Source of the DNA: Candidatus Kapaibacterium sp.
Lineage (GTDB): Bacteria > Bacteroidota > Ignavibacteria > Kapaibacteriales > UBA2268
Direction: 5' to 3'
Assembly: GCA_026418625.1 (NCBI GenBank)
Contig: JAOABA010000042.1
Location: forward strand, 1 to 64,000
DNA: 64,000 nt
Below, in pieces: positions 28,950 through 38,707 of this stretch. The position numbers and the translations under genes were made by a program. A model generated the notes under the pieces. The model was not told the DNA's origin, ran no database searches, and saw only the letters and a list, made by a program, of their open reading frames with translations. How positions within the stretch are numbered: the first letter of the stretch is position 1; every line of letters begins with the position of its first letter.

Positions 28950-29057
28950 CCAAGTATATATTGTTATAAGAATTGAGAAATTTATTAATTCAAAGGTTAC
29001 CGATGATAAATACCAATTTTATTATAATATGGATTCTTCACTTCGTTCAGAATGATT
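28950..29057 (+). repeat. ~100-bp diverged repeat (partner of 15336..15440)
   Basis: see the 15336 entry; ends in ggattcttcacttcgttcagaatgat (HSERSEES-type repeat). Confidence 0.6.
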
Positions 29058-29118
29058 TATACCTTTTATTATACTTTTTACAAATTCTCGCATACAGGAA
29101 TCTTTTTCTTCTCCGTCA

Positions 29119-29211
29119 TTCCTGTGAAGACAGGAATCTCTTCATTACACCGAGACTCCTGCCTCCGCAGGAGTGACATATTAGTGGAAGATTCCTGCAT
29201 CTGCAGGAATG
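29119..29211. repeat. cluster of three REP-like hairpins
   Basis: ATTCCTGTgaagACAGGAAT; ACTCCTGCctccGCAGGAGTGAC; ATTCCTGCatctGCAGGAATGAC. Confidence 0.85.
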
Positions 29212-29278
29212 ACGTGGATTTTTAAAGGTTTACTCAGTGGAAACAGGAGTCAGGAATTGTGAATTGGTTTTAAAAGAA

Positions 29279-29330
29279 CAAGCATCCCTGTTTGTTTAAA
29301 ATAATGGATTCTCTTAAGCAGGGATGCTTG
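29279..29330 (-). terminator. repeat-family hairpin at the 3' end of the FmdB-like gene
   Basis: CAAGCATCCCTG / CAGGGATGCTTG perfect 12-bp stem. Confidence 0.6.
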
Positions 29331-29341
29331 AACTACTTATT

Positions 29342-29656
29342 TTACTTGCTTTCGATTGCAGTTTTTGTTTCTGTTAGCGGCTTTGTTTCTTCCTTAGTTG
29401 TGTGTTTAGTGCCGTTAGTAGAGCCATTGGTCTTTGCAGCACTATTGTTTTTATGGACATAATCAGTTAGATAAAAACCTGAACCTTTGAAAACCAAGCC
29501 GATATTTTTGCTAATACGTCTTTCGACTTTTCCTTGACCTTTGATTTCTTGTTCGCAAATTTCGGCTGGGCAATGCTCTAAAGCATTTTCTGTTATTCGT
29601 TGTTGATATTCAAATTCTTTACCACAAGTCAAACATTTATAATCATAAACCGGCAT
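29342..29656 (-). CDS. FmdB-family zinc-ribbon protein
   Basis: MPVYDYKCLTCGKEFEYQQRITENALEHCP..KGSGFYLTDY. Confidence 0.9.
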   Translation of the reverse strand: MPVYDYKCLTCGKEFEYQQRITENALEHCPAEICEQEIKGQGKVERRISKNIGLVFKGSGFYLTDYVHKNNSAAKTNGSTNGTKHTTKEETKPLTETKTAIESK

Positions 29657-29729
29657 TTCTAATACCATCTATTTTTTAAAAAACTGTGGCTGAAAACGAA
29701 GTTTTATTTTAAATATTGTAGATTTTCAA

Positions 29730-30977
29730 TTATATCTTACAAACCATCTTATACAAACGGTTATTTATCACACCAAGAGCTTCATATTGTCCTGAACGCC
29801 AGTTATAGATGGGCTGGACAGTGAAATCTACCATCTTTCCTGCAACAAGCTCTTTGTTCTGCAGGTAGCGGACAACAAGAGCAGAACTGGTTGAGTAAGC
29901 AACTGTGGGACTATTTGGCTTTTTAGCATAGATTATATTTGACATCTGGCTTTCATTGACATTGTATTTTTTTCCATTTACATTAAAGAAACAATCGAAG
30001 TCACATCCCAGAAAATAAAGCTCGGAACCATCGTGAGTGAACATAGGATTACCAGTGAATGAACTGCCTCCGGAATATTCTGTGCTACTGAAGACAATTA
30101 GCTCTTTGGAACTTACGCGAGCCTTATATGCAAGCATCGGAAGTGTAGGATGCAAAATTAAGCCTTCGATAGCGTCATAAGGTTTGCCAATTAATGGCTC
30201 GTAATAATCATCAGAAATAAGGAAAGCAACCATATCATTTGAAAATCTTCCCGCAGAGACTGCTGCACAGTTGCCGTCTCTGTTAATACTCACATCACCA
30301 ATGAATTTCAATGCTTCCGATATATTCTTATCTGATTGGTAAATTTCCCATTGATTGCCATTTCTTGCAACATACAAAAATGTATTGTCATACCAGAAAC
30401 CTATTGGAATAATTTCATCAAAAAGCTGACTTTCCTTGCCTTCAACAACTAACGTTTTACGATTGCTACGGTAGCCCGTGAAAGCAATCCTATTGCCCCA
30501 ATGATTCAAATAAAAGCGTCCATCCCGTTGATAAACCTTAATCTTTTTCTCTCCATAAACTATAGTTTCAAGCCCTGACTCAGTATAAGCATAAGCAAGC
30601 ACATTACCCGAAGGGCTGAATCTTAACTCTGTCGGTTCAGCTGTGGATGGAATAGAAATTTTTTTATCACGAGTAAAAATATACCATTGTGTGTTATCTC
30701 GCCCAAAATAAGCCCAATTTTCCCCGTTCGGCGAAATTTCAAAAGACCTAATATCCAAAAGTGGCTCAGAGGCTTTCCCGTTGATTGTTATTCTGTATGA
30801 ATTTGAGTAAGGCTGAGTCAAAGCCCACCAGACTCCGGTCGTATCTATTCCATAGGAAACTAAAGGCTCCGAACCATCAAGCATTAGTGTGTCGCTGCAT
30901 CTATTAGAAAAAGATTCGAGGTTCTCAATTAAGAATAAAAAAAGAATTAAAAAACTCAATCTAAAAACTCTAAACAT
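29730..30977 (-). CDS. secreted WD40/beta-propeller-like protein, paralogue of 8158..9411
   Basis: shared C-term VAYSTSSALVVRYLQNKELVAGKMVDFTVQPIYNWRSGQYEALGVINNRLY. Confidence 0.6.
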   Translation of the reverse strand: MFRVFRLSFLILFLFLIENLESFSNRCSDTLMLDGSEPLVSYGIDTTGVWWALTQPYSNSYRITINGKASEPLLDIRSFEISPNGENWAYFGRDNTQWYIFTRDKKISIPSTAEPTELRFSPSGNVLAYAYTESGLETIVYGEKKIKVYQRDGRFYLNHWGNRIAFTGYRSNRKTLVVEGKESQLFDEIIPIGFWYDNTFLYVARNGNQWEIYQSDKNISEALKFIGDVSINRDGNCAAVSAGRFSNDMVAFLISDDYYEPLIGKPYDAIEGLILHPTLPMLAYKARVSSKELIVFSSTEYSGGSSFTGNPMFTHDGSELYFLGCDFDCFFNVNGKKYNVNESQMSNIIYAKKPNSPTVAYSTSSALVVRYLQNKELVAGKMVDFTVQPIYNWRSGQYEALGVINNRLYKMVCKI

Positions 30978-31195
30978 ATCGCTCATAAATAATTTAAATT
31001 TTGTAGTATTTTCAATCACAAACGAATTATCCTTATTACTACATCCAAATAATATTAAACACTATAAAGAAACTTTGTATTTTATTTTATATTGTAAATT
31101 GAAAAGTTATTTTTTCTGAAAAGTGTAACTTTATGTAACTAAAATGTGTTATTATTAATTAAGAAAAAATTAAAAATTGATAAATAGGTGATATT

Positions 31196-34100
31196 ATGAA
31201 AAAGAAAAATCCAAGATTTTTTTTACTACTATTACTAACCTTGTTTTTAATTTTGCCAGAATTTGCAAAATCACAAGGTTTTAACATTTATAACATTGAC
31301 GCTTCAAAATTTCCATCTGTCAATGGTATCATATTTGCCCGTGATCAAGCACTTAAAGATTATGAAAATCTTGTTCCCGATGATTTCGACTTATTCGAAA
31401 ACGGCAAAAATTTAGATGCAACTTTAAAAATTGATTGCTTCAAAGCTGATTTCTTCCCTCCGGTTGCTATAGCTATGGTTTTTGATGTAAGCAGCTCGAT
31501 GGGATGGGATGTTGGAAATGGGGAAAAGAGAATTGATTGGATAAGAACCGGTGCTTATGCGTTTTTAGATTCAATCAGAATTGATCCCCCATCATCAATG
31601 TGCTTTTTAAAATTTGGTGGCGATGTTTATGGTAATAGTGGGTTCTACACTACCAAAACTCCTCTTTATACTTGGGTTCAGCAGCAATTGACAGTTGCAG
31701 GAGGCACTACTGATTTCTTTGTTCCATTTGTAAGGGAGAAAGACCCTAAAGGTGCTATACCTTCATTAATGACACAATCCAAAGATTTAAGAAGAGTAAT
31801 AATATTTCTATCTGATGGGGAGCCTGAAAGGACTTTTACTCAGCAACAGGTTGACAGCATAATTAGATGGGCAAATAGGGAAAAAATTTCTGTCTATTCC
31901 ATTTTTCTTCTTGCCGGTTTGAATATGGATATTGAATTTATTTGCCGAAGCACTGGTGGAAAATCATATTCTGTTTTCACAAAAGATAATCTAATCAGGG
32001 CATATCGCCAGATAGTCGGTGACATACAAAGTAGAAATATTTGTCAGCTTTCGTGGATTGCTCCCTATGGTTGTGATGAATCAAGCAGACAACGAAACGT
32101 AAAACTTGTTTTCAAACGGATACCGGATAGTGTGAATGTCTCATATATAGCTCCACCTGAGAGCATTACTAATCTTGATATTTCACCAATGCAATTATTA
32201 TTCGGGCGAAAAGGGGTTGGAACAACTCAACGACAAATTACCTTGGACTCCAAACACTCTGATTTTACTATAACCGGTTATAAGTTTATTCCGGATAATG
32301 GAGATTATACAGTCAATTTCAATGGCAAAACAATCCCCTTCACATTGAAAAAAGGAGAAAAACACGATATAACGATTGATTATATAAAAGCTCCCCCTGA
32401 TGTTTCCACTGAAACGATATTTTCTCTTGAGGGTGACCCTTGCAAACCACCAGATGTCAGTCTTGTTGCTCCTTGCGGTGGAGATTATCCTGCTGAATTA
32501 AACTTTGGAACTATTCCAATTATGACAACATCAGATAAGAATGATAAGTGTATGTTCAAAAATACTACGGCAGTTCCAATTTCCGGACAAGTAAAAGTTG
32601 AAGGTGTGAATGAAAATGAATTCGAGATTATCAAAGGTGGAGGCAATTTCAATCTTGCTCCCGGTGCTTGCCTCGAAGTAACTGTAAGGTTCAAACCAGT
32701 TTCTGCTGGAAACAAAACTGCATTTTTATCTTATTATGTTCCAAATGTCTGCGGAACTCATTCAACAAAATTAACGGGCAATGCAGTTCAAAATGATTTC
32801 CCTCTACCAGTTCTCGATTGGAGAAACAGAAGAATTAACACAGTTAACGACTCAACTTATGTTATCGAAAATAATGGAACAATCCCTGTAAAAATTACAA
32901 GCATCAAGCTTCAGGATGGCTCAAACAATATATTCAGAGCAACGTTCCCGTCAGTTCCATTAACCATTAATCCGGGTGCAAACATCAGTATTCCTGTGAG
33001 CTTCCAGCCTGACAAAGAAGGACCTTTAACAAATTACATTGATGTTCAGATTGAAGGAAGCACAAACACTTTCAGTGGCACTTTAACAGGTATTGGCTCT
33101 GTTCCAAAATTAAGTGCCCCGGATGTTGTTTTCAATGCAACTAAAGTTCAAGCATCATCGAACAAGAACTTGACAATTACAAACATCAGCACAACAATGG
33201 ATTTGTTCATAACTGATATTATTATGCCAAATAACCCAGACTTCAAGTTTGATGTTGGTGCTGTTACAAAAAATATTACCGTCAGTAAGAATAATGGAAC
33301 TTTTGATGTTCCTATGGTCTTCAATCCACAATCAAGCGGAAATAAAACAATAAAGCTAATCATTAAGCACGATGGTGGACCCGGACCGGTTGCTAATTAT
33401 ATAGACACAGTTGATATTTCAGGTTTAGCACTTGGTTTGAGTGTTTCACCTGTCCCATTGAACTTTGGGACCGTTCTCACTTGCGAAACGAGGGAACTTC
33501 CATTGACAATTGATAATGATGCACCAACAGAGATGACAATAAATGATATAACAATAAGTGGAGTTGATAGAACTAACTTTAGCATTAAACAACCTTCTAT
33601 CTCGACAGTTCCAGCTAACTCGAAGGGGAATATTATCATTATTTTCAGCCCCGATATTAATAGGACATATAATGCAATATTATCGCTCAAAACTTCTTCG
33701 GGTGATCAGGATATTCCTATGACTGGCATCGGGAAGGTATTACCTTTGATTTCAAAATTTATCAATGTTTCTCAAAACGATACAGTTCCCGGCAATCCAA
33801 TTGATTTCAAAATAAAAATTGATATTCCAGATTATAATAAAGCGGTTAGCAAAATATCAGTCTTTTTGAACTATAATTTGAGGACTTTCTCCCTTAACAA
33901 ATCAAAGCAAATTAAGTCCGATATTCCAAATTGGAACTGGGCAGCAGTTGAAGTTAAACCGGGTGAATTGCGATTTGATGGAACAGGGACCGCAAAAACT
34001 TCTCCTTTCTCTGCTAATCTTGAGTTCACGCTCGATTCATATTTAACTGATGTCATTAGCACTAATGTTATAGCTTACACTATAACCCACGATGGTGGTG

Positions 34101-34450
34101 ATATATGTCTTATTCCCGAAAGAGACACACTCGTTCAGGAATTTAGAACCTGCTTTACAAGTGGTAGATCAATTCAACTTTCAAATTCTTCTTCAATCTT
34201 AGGTGTTAATCCAAATCCAGTTTCAGGCGACAACTTGAATTTATCAGTTTACTTTGGCAGCCGTGAAAGCAACAATTTCGAAATTCTTGATGTCCTTGGG
34301 AAAGTTGTTAAAGTATATGATTATCATCCAAACAGTCTTGGATTTCAGGAAATTTCTTTGGATTTAAAAGAGATAAATTCGGGCACTTATCATATTAGAT
34401 TGAAAACGCCTTATAGCATTGATAGCAAAAGTTTCGTTCTGATTAAATAA
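31196..34450 (+). CDS. VWA-domain protein with repeated choice-of-anchor/ASPM-SPD-2-Hydin-like Ig domains and T9SS type A-like C-terminus
   Basis: VAIAMVFDVSSSMGWDVG (MIDAS DxSxS); repeated LNFGTIPI/PLNFGTVLT modules; C-term VNPNPVSGDNLNLSVYFG..GTYHIRLKT. Confidence 0.85.
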   Translation: MKKKNPRFFLLLLLTLFLILPEFAKSQGFNIYNIDASKFPSVNGIIFARDQALKDYENLVPDDFDLFENGKNLDATLKIDCFKADFFPPVAIAMVFDVSSSMGWDVGNGEKRIDWIRTGAYAFLDSIRIDPPSSMCFLKFGGDVYGNSGFYTTKTPLYTWVQQQLTVAGGTTDFFVPFVREKDPKGAIPSLMTQSKDLRRVIIFLSDGEPERTFTQQQVDSIIRWANREKISVYSIFLLAGLNMDIEFICRSTGGKSYSVFTKDNLIRAYRQIVGDIQSRNICQLSWIAPYGCDESSRQRNVKLVFKRIPDSVNVSYIAPPESITNLDISPMQLLFGRKGVGTTQRQITLDSKHSDFTITGYKFIPDNGDYTVNFNGKTIPFTLKKGEKHDITIDYIKAPPDVSTETIFSLEGDPCKPPDVSLVAPCGGDYPAELNFGTIPIMTTSDKNDKCMFKNTTAVPISGQVKVEGVNENEFEIIKGGGNFNLAPGACLEVTVRFKPVSAGNKTAFLSYYVPNVCGTHSTKLTGNAVQNDFPLPVLDWRNRRINTVNDSTYVIENNGTIPVKITSIKLQDGSNNIFRATFPSVPLTINPGANISIPVSFQPDKEGPLTNYIDVQIEGSTNTFSGTLTGIGSVPKLSAPDVVFNATKVQASSNKNLTITNISTTMDLFITDIIMPNNPDFKFDVGAVTKNITVSKNNGTFDVPMVFNPQSSGNKTIKLIIKHDGGPGPVANYIDTVDISGLALGLSVSPVPLNFGTVLTCETRELPLTIDNDAPTEMTINDITISGVDRTNFSIKQPSISTVPANSKGNIIIIFSPDINRTYNAILSLKTSSGDQDIPMTGIGKVLPLISKFINVSQNDTVPGNPIDFKIKIDIPDYNKAVSKISVFLNYNLRTFSLNKSKQIKSDIPNWNWAAVEVKPGELRFDGTGTAKTSPFSANLEFTLDSYLTDVISTNVIAYTITHDGGDICLIPERDTLVQEFRTCFTSGRSIQLSNSSSILGVNPNPVSGDNLNLSVYFGSRESNNFEILDVLGKVVKVYDYHPNSLGFQEISLDLKEINSGTYHIRLKTPYSIDSKSFVLIK

Positions 34451-34471
34451 TTTTTTATTTTTTACCTTTTG

Positions 34472-34514
34472 GGGATGTTTGAACTGCTTATTAAATAAGT
34501 AGCACAAACATCCC
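34472..34514 (+). terminator. repeat-family hairpin after the VWA gene
   Basis: GGGATGTTTGaaCTGCTTATtaaATAAGTAGcaCAAACATCCC, long stem. Confidence 0.65.
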
Positions 34515-34696
34515 TGTTTGTTTTATACCATATTATTGATAAAAATTTGAAATATTAGTTTAAAAAAATATATATAGGTCTTTTTTATATAATTAGGTTA
34601 GAAGAATCCAATAAGCTTATAATTGAATGTTTCACCAGCGAATCAAGATAAATTTTTAGTATTTTGATAATCTTTGAAAAATATGAGTTAAAAAAT

Positions 34697-34785
34697 CTTT
34701 GCGATCTTTGCGGTAGACTTTGCGAACTCTGCGAGAAAAAAAAGTATTGAGCAGAGGAACCAAATAGTTAGTAGAACTCGCAGAG
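34697..34785. repeat. CTTTGCG(A/T)TCTTTGCGG...AACTCTGCGAG intergenic repeat with inverted arm
   Basis: ctttgcgatctttgcggtagactttgcgaactctgcgag ... ctcgcagag. Confidence 0.7.
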
Positions 34786-34967
34786 CTTAAAACTAAAATT
34801 ATTAAGCAATATCAAAAAAATAAATAAAATCGAAATATAGAGACAATGTTACAACGGAAGTTTGTTAAAATCTATTTTTTTGTAAAGAGTTGTTTCTATT
34901 TGGTTTCAATATTTCATTTGTTAGGATGTATATTTCTCAATGGAAAGTTGGGATAAAAATCAAAAAA

Positions 34968-34987
34968 GGGGGCATTGCCCCCTGATT
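34968..34987 (-). terminator. terminator hairpin for the redoxin gene
   Basis: GGGGGCATTGCCCCC followed (on -) by TTTTTT. Confidence 0.75.
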
Positions 34988-35629
34988 TTAATACTTAACA
35001 GAGCAACCATAAGGTTTTGTTGTCTTATTTTTAATTGGTTGGTTATTCATAGCTGCAGTTAGAACTTCAACTACGTAATTATTAGCTTTTTCAATGTCTT
35101 CCTGCTTTGAACTGGCGATATCATCAATACCGCCTGCATATATTAGGTTTTGATTAGGATCAACTATAAACATATGAGGAGTGGTTTTTGCACCATACAT
35201 TTTCCCAACTTTCCCATCTTCATCAATAAGATAATAACTCATTTTAGCCTCATTTTTTTTAATTCTATCTTCGATTTCATCTGCTTTGAAATGTCCTTGC
35301 TTTCCGGGTGCGGAAGAACAAATTGATAACCAAACAACATCTAAATTCTTGTATGTTTGTTGAATGGTCTGCATATTTTTGCTATCGTAATGCTTCTTAA
35401 CAAATGGACAATCAAAATTTATCCATTCAAGAACAACATATTTACCTTTAAAATCTGATAATTTGACTTTTTTACCTTTATGGTCAAACAAAGTGAAATC
35501 AGGAGCAATTTTATCAACACTTGCTAATATTTCATCGGCTCTGACCGTTTGAATTCCTAAAAAAATCAAGATTAGCACCACAAAATTCTTTAAATATTTC
35601 ATTAGTAACCTCAAAAATAAATTAAACAT
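34988..35629 (-). CDS. thioredoxin-fold (AhpC/TSA-like) exported redoxin
   Basis: APDFTLFDHKGKKVKLSDFKGKYVVLEWINFDCPFVKKHYDSKNM; signal peptide. Confidence 0.9.
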   Translation of the reverse strand: MFNLFLRLLMKYLKNFVVLILIFLGIQTVRADEILASVDKIAPDFTLFDHKGKKVKLSDFKGKYVVLEWINFDCPFVKKHYDSKNMQTIQQTYKNLDVVWLSICSSAPGKQGHFKADEIEDRIKKNEAKMSYYLIDEDGKVGKMYGAKTTPHMFIVDPNQNLIYAGGIDDIASSKQEDIEKANNYVVEVLTAAMNNQPIKNKTTKPYGCSVKY

Positions 35630-35638
35630 AAAATACTA

Positions 35639-36475
35639 TTAATTTCTTGTATTTACTTTAAAATAAATTGACTTAGAATCTATTATTTTAGCATTTTTTT
35701 CATCAATAACAAGCACAAATTCCAATTTTTCTGGAATATCAACTTTGAAAGGATCAAAATCAAGTTCAATAGAGAATCCATTTTTATCCTTTTTTATTTT
35801 TGGTTTTTGACTATGCACAAATATGGTCTCGTTTAATGGAAAAATATCAAAACTTAAAGAATTTTGATCCAAAAAATCTGGAAATTTTAGATTTAATATA
35901 GCAGATTGTTCGGTCATTGACATTTGAGCATCTAAACCAGCCAAGCTTTTAGGTATATTACGTAAATAATTTTTAAATGAGTTAACTTTTTTGGTTTTAG
36001 CACCCTCTTTAGCTTTCAAAGTTATCTCAAGTTCAGTTTCACCCGGTATACAAATGTGTTTACATTCAAGCCAAATTGCTTTAATCTTAATTTTATAATT
36101 TTCATCTTTTTGCAGATAATCTGGAACTTTAATTTTGGTTAGTAAGACAGCATTATCCTTATAACCAAAGCTTGTTAATCCTTCAGTTTTACACTTAGAA
36201 GGGTAAGGATAAAGGACTCTACCAACTTTAAATCCTTCGGGTAAAGTGAATTCTAAGGTAGTTGCCATCCCAGCATCTCCCGGGTTTTCCCAGTAAATAT
36301 GCCATTGATTTTTTATTCGAAATTCAACTGCCAATTGAATTTCATCTCCGGGCGAAATAACGCTTTGACTCGAATAAAGTTTGACATTAACATTGCTTTT
36401 TACTTTTGAATATGCCAAAGGACCATTAAAAAGCAATAATGCAAAAAATATCGATATGTAAACTGATTTCAACAT
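35639..36475 (-). CDS. DsbD N-terminal-domain-like (DsbD-alpha) exported protein without TM domain
   Basis: PGDEIQLAVEFRIKNQWHIYWENPGDAGMATTLEFTLPEGFKVGRVLYPYPSK; WLECKHICIPGE. Confidence 0.8.
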   Translation of the reverse strand: MLKSVYISIFFALLLFNGPLAYSKVKSNVNVKLYSSQSVISPGDEIQLAVEFRIKNQWHIYWENPGDAGMATTLEFTLPEGFKVGRVLYPYPSKCKTEGLTSFGYKDNAVLLTKIKVPDYLQKDENYKIKIKAIWLECKHICIPGETELEITLKAKEGAKTKKVNSFKNYLRNIPKSLAGLDAQMSMTEQSAILNLKFPDFLDQNSLSFDIFPLNETIFVHSQKPKIKKDKNGFSIELDFDPFKVDIPEKLEFVLVIDEKNAKIIDSKSIYFKVNTRN

Positions 36476-36647
36476 AAGTCGAGGTTAATAAACGTGAAAA
36501 GTCAATTTTTATGTTTATTAAAAATTTATTTAAGAAATGTTAATGTATTTTATAATACTCCAAATAATTCAGAATTCGGTTAATAATTACTATGAAATAT
36601 TCAACCGATGAGATTGAAGTAAAATAGATATGTTTTTGTGTTAGAAA

Positions 36648-37610
36648 TTAATTCAATTGACTTTTTGCCCATTCCAAGGTTTCTTCAATTCTTTTTTCCA
36701 TAGATGTTGGTGATAATCCAAAAGTTTTTTCCATAGCATCAGAATTCATAATAAAAGGCTCATTAAATTCATAAAGCATTTCAATGATTTCTTTCGCTCC
36801 TTTATCAAATAAACCAACAAATGAAAGAATGAATTTTCCAGTTGCTCTTGATTTAAGAGGGTATCCTAATTTTTTCGAAATAATATCAGCAATTTCTTGT
36901 TGAGTATATGGTTTACCTGATGGGACATGCCAAATTTTACCAATTGAACGGTCATCAGTTCCTGCTATAGCCAAAGCTTTCCCAAAATCTTTAACATAGG
37001 TGAATGTATGAGGCTGATTCAAACTCCCCAAAAAATTCAAAGGTTTTCTTTGCAATGCAGCTTTGAATATCATTTTGCCAAAAATTGGCTCCCAAGGACC
37101 AAAAAAATCACTACCTCGAATTAATGAAACTTGAACTTTACCTTCTTTATATGAGTCCATCAACATAATGCTCATTTCCATTCTAACCCTACCTTTTATA
37201 CTGCAGGGATTGTAGGGAGTATTTTCTGTCATTGGTTCGCCGTGGGTATTTCCATACATATAAAGATTTTCAGCGACTATAAGTTTTGTTTGATTTTCAA
37301 TGGCAAAAGATAAAATTGCATTCTGTAAACTTGGGAAAAGTTCACTCCACTGGTGATAGGGTGGTTGAGAGCATTGATAAATAGCTGTTACGTCTTTGAA
37401 TAAATCCTCTTTCGGATTTAATTTTAGAGCGTCTGCAGCGATAATTTGAGCTCCTTTTGGTGGGAGTGGCATATTACCGCATCGGTTGATTAATTTAACT
37501 TTATGTCCGGATTCTAAAAGAGACTCAGCCGTAAATCGCCCAAGAGGACCTGTTCCAAAAATTAAATGAACTTCTTTCATAACTTTTTTATAATTCTGAT
37601 TAAAAATCAA
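36648..37610 (-). CDS. NAD-dependent epimerase/dehydratase family protein
   Basis: HLIFGTGPLGRFTAESLLESGHKVKLINR; YMYGNTHGEPMTENTPYNP. Confidence 0.88.
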   Translation of the reverse strand: MIFNQNYKKVMKEVHLIFGTGPLGRFTAESLLESGHKVKLINRCGNMPLPPKGAQIIAADALKLNPKEDLFKDVTAIYQCSQPPYHQWSELFPSLQNAILSFAIENQTKLIVAENLYMYGNTHGEPMTENTPYNPCSIKGRVRMEMSIMLMDSYKEGKVQVSLIRGSDFFGPWEPIFGKMIFKAALQRKPLNFLGSLNQPHTFTYVKDFGKALAIAGTDDRSIGKIWHVPSGKPYTQQEIADIISKKLGYPLKSRATGKFILSFVGLFDKGAKEIIEMLYEFNEPFIMNSDAMEKTFGLSPTSMEKRIEETLEWAKSQLN

Positions 37611-37641
37611 GGGTGAATGAAATTAATTGGTTTGCTAATTA

Positions 37642-38064
37642 TCATCCATATTTCTTTTTTAAAAATTTAATTGTTTCATTTATTAATTTTTTTAACACAT
37701 CTAAATTAATGTCAGACAACTTTTTGACGTAGAGACAGGCTTTGCCCATTTTGAACTTGCCTAATCCTTCAAGTAAGTGTTCGTGTTCTTTGAGACCAGT
37801 GAAAACATAGAGTGAAATAGCAGCCTTACGTGGAGAAAAACCAACGAGGAACCAGTCACCTTCCTGTTTGCTCCTTTCGGATTTATAATGATAGCTACCA
37901 AAACCAATGATTGAATCTCCCCACATTTTTGGTTCAAATCCAGTCCATTCTTGCATTAGCTTAAGCAACTCAAAACTATCATTTCGTTTTTGTTCTGTAT
38001 CTGAGAATGAGTTAATAAATGAGATTACATCTGCATTAGTCTGTTTTGTTTTTAATTCTGCCAC
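37642..38064 (-). CDS. DUF1801 (YdhG-like) domain protein
   Basis: PKMWGDSIIGFGSYHYKSERSKQEGDWFLVGFSPRKAAISLYVF. Confidence 0.85.
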   Translation of the reverse strand: MAELKTKQTNADVISFINSFSDTEQKRNDSFELLKLMQEWTGFEPKMWGDSIIGFGSYHYKSERSKQEGDWFLVGFSPRKAAISLYVFTGLKEHEHLLEGLGKFKMGKACLYVKKLSDINLDVLKKLINETIKFLKKKYG

Positions 38065-38098
38065 TTAAGTGCCTAAAGTATAAAAAATTCTAGGTAAA

Positions 38099-38707
38099 TT
38101 AGAGTTTGATTATCTCTTTAATCAATTTTTTCCTTGCATAAAAAGCTCTTGAAGTTGAACCATGACCAGATCCTTTTGTTCTGGCTTGAATCCAAACTCC
38201 ATCTTTGCCAGTTAAAGAACTAAAACCATATTTGATTAGTTTATTACGAATAAACTCATAATCAGCTTCGATTTCTTTAATTAAACTATCACTTTCTAAA
38301 AAGTCAAAAGATTGAACTTTAAGTAATTCAGATTTCGTGTTATTTTTACCATACCAAGATACTGCACAAAAAACAAGTGACTTAAGTTTATTCCAGCAAT
38401 GGCTTTCAAAAAATGAAGCCACAATAATATTTTGAGGATTTATCATTGTAATAGCAAATGTTTCTTTTGGCCTCCATTCACCTCTAACTCTGTAAAAAGC
38501 AGTTGACTTTAATTCAAACCCTAACCCATTCGGAGCTTGTTTACTATTAGATGTTAACCCAGCTAAAAACTCTAAGGTTTGACCTTTCCATCCTTTATTT
38601 TGTTTTCCTTCTATAAAAGTAGTTATTCCATATTGTTTTGCTAATATAGATAAATCTTGCCCGATATATTTTTCAAGATTACGAATTGCAACTAATCTTG
38701 TAACCAT
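38099..38707 (-). CDS. MutH/Sau3AI-superfamily type II restriction endonuclease
   Basis: NKGWKGQTLEFLAGLTSNSKQAPNGLGFELKST..ETFAITMI: E...GxELKS motif as in MutH; adjacent methyltransferase. Confidence 0.7.
   Translation of the reverse strand: MVTRLVAIRNLEKYIGQDLSILAKQYGITTFIEGKQNKGWKGQTLEFLAGLTSNSKQAPNGLGFELKSTAFYRVRGEWRPKETFAITMINPQNIIVASFFESHCWNKLKSLVFCAVSWYGKNNTKSELLKVQSFDFLESDSLIKEIEADYEFIRNKLIKYGFSSLTGKDGVWIQARTKGSGHGSTSRAFYARKKLIKEIIKL

Noticed and set aside
28870-29176. ORFs 28870..29055 and 28973..29176
   Set aside because: Lie in repeats (HSERSEES-type and REP-like); possible decayed remnant noted as a finding, not called as CDS.
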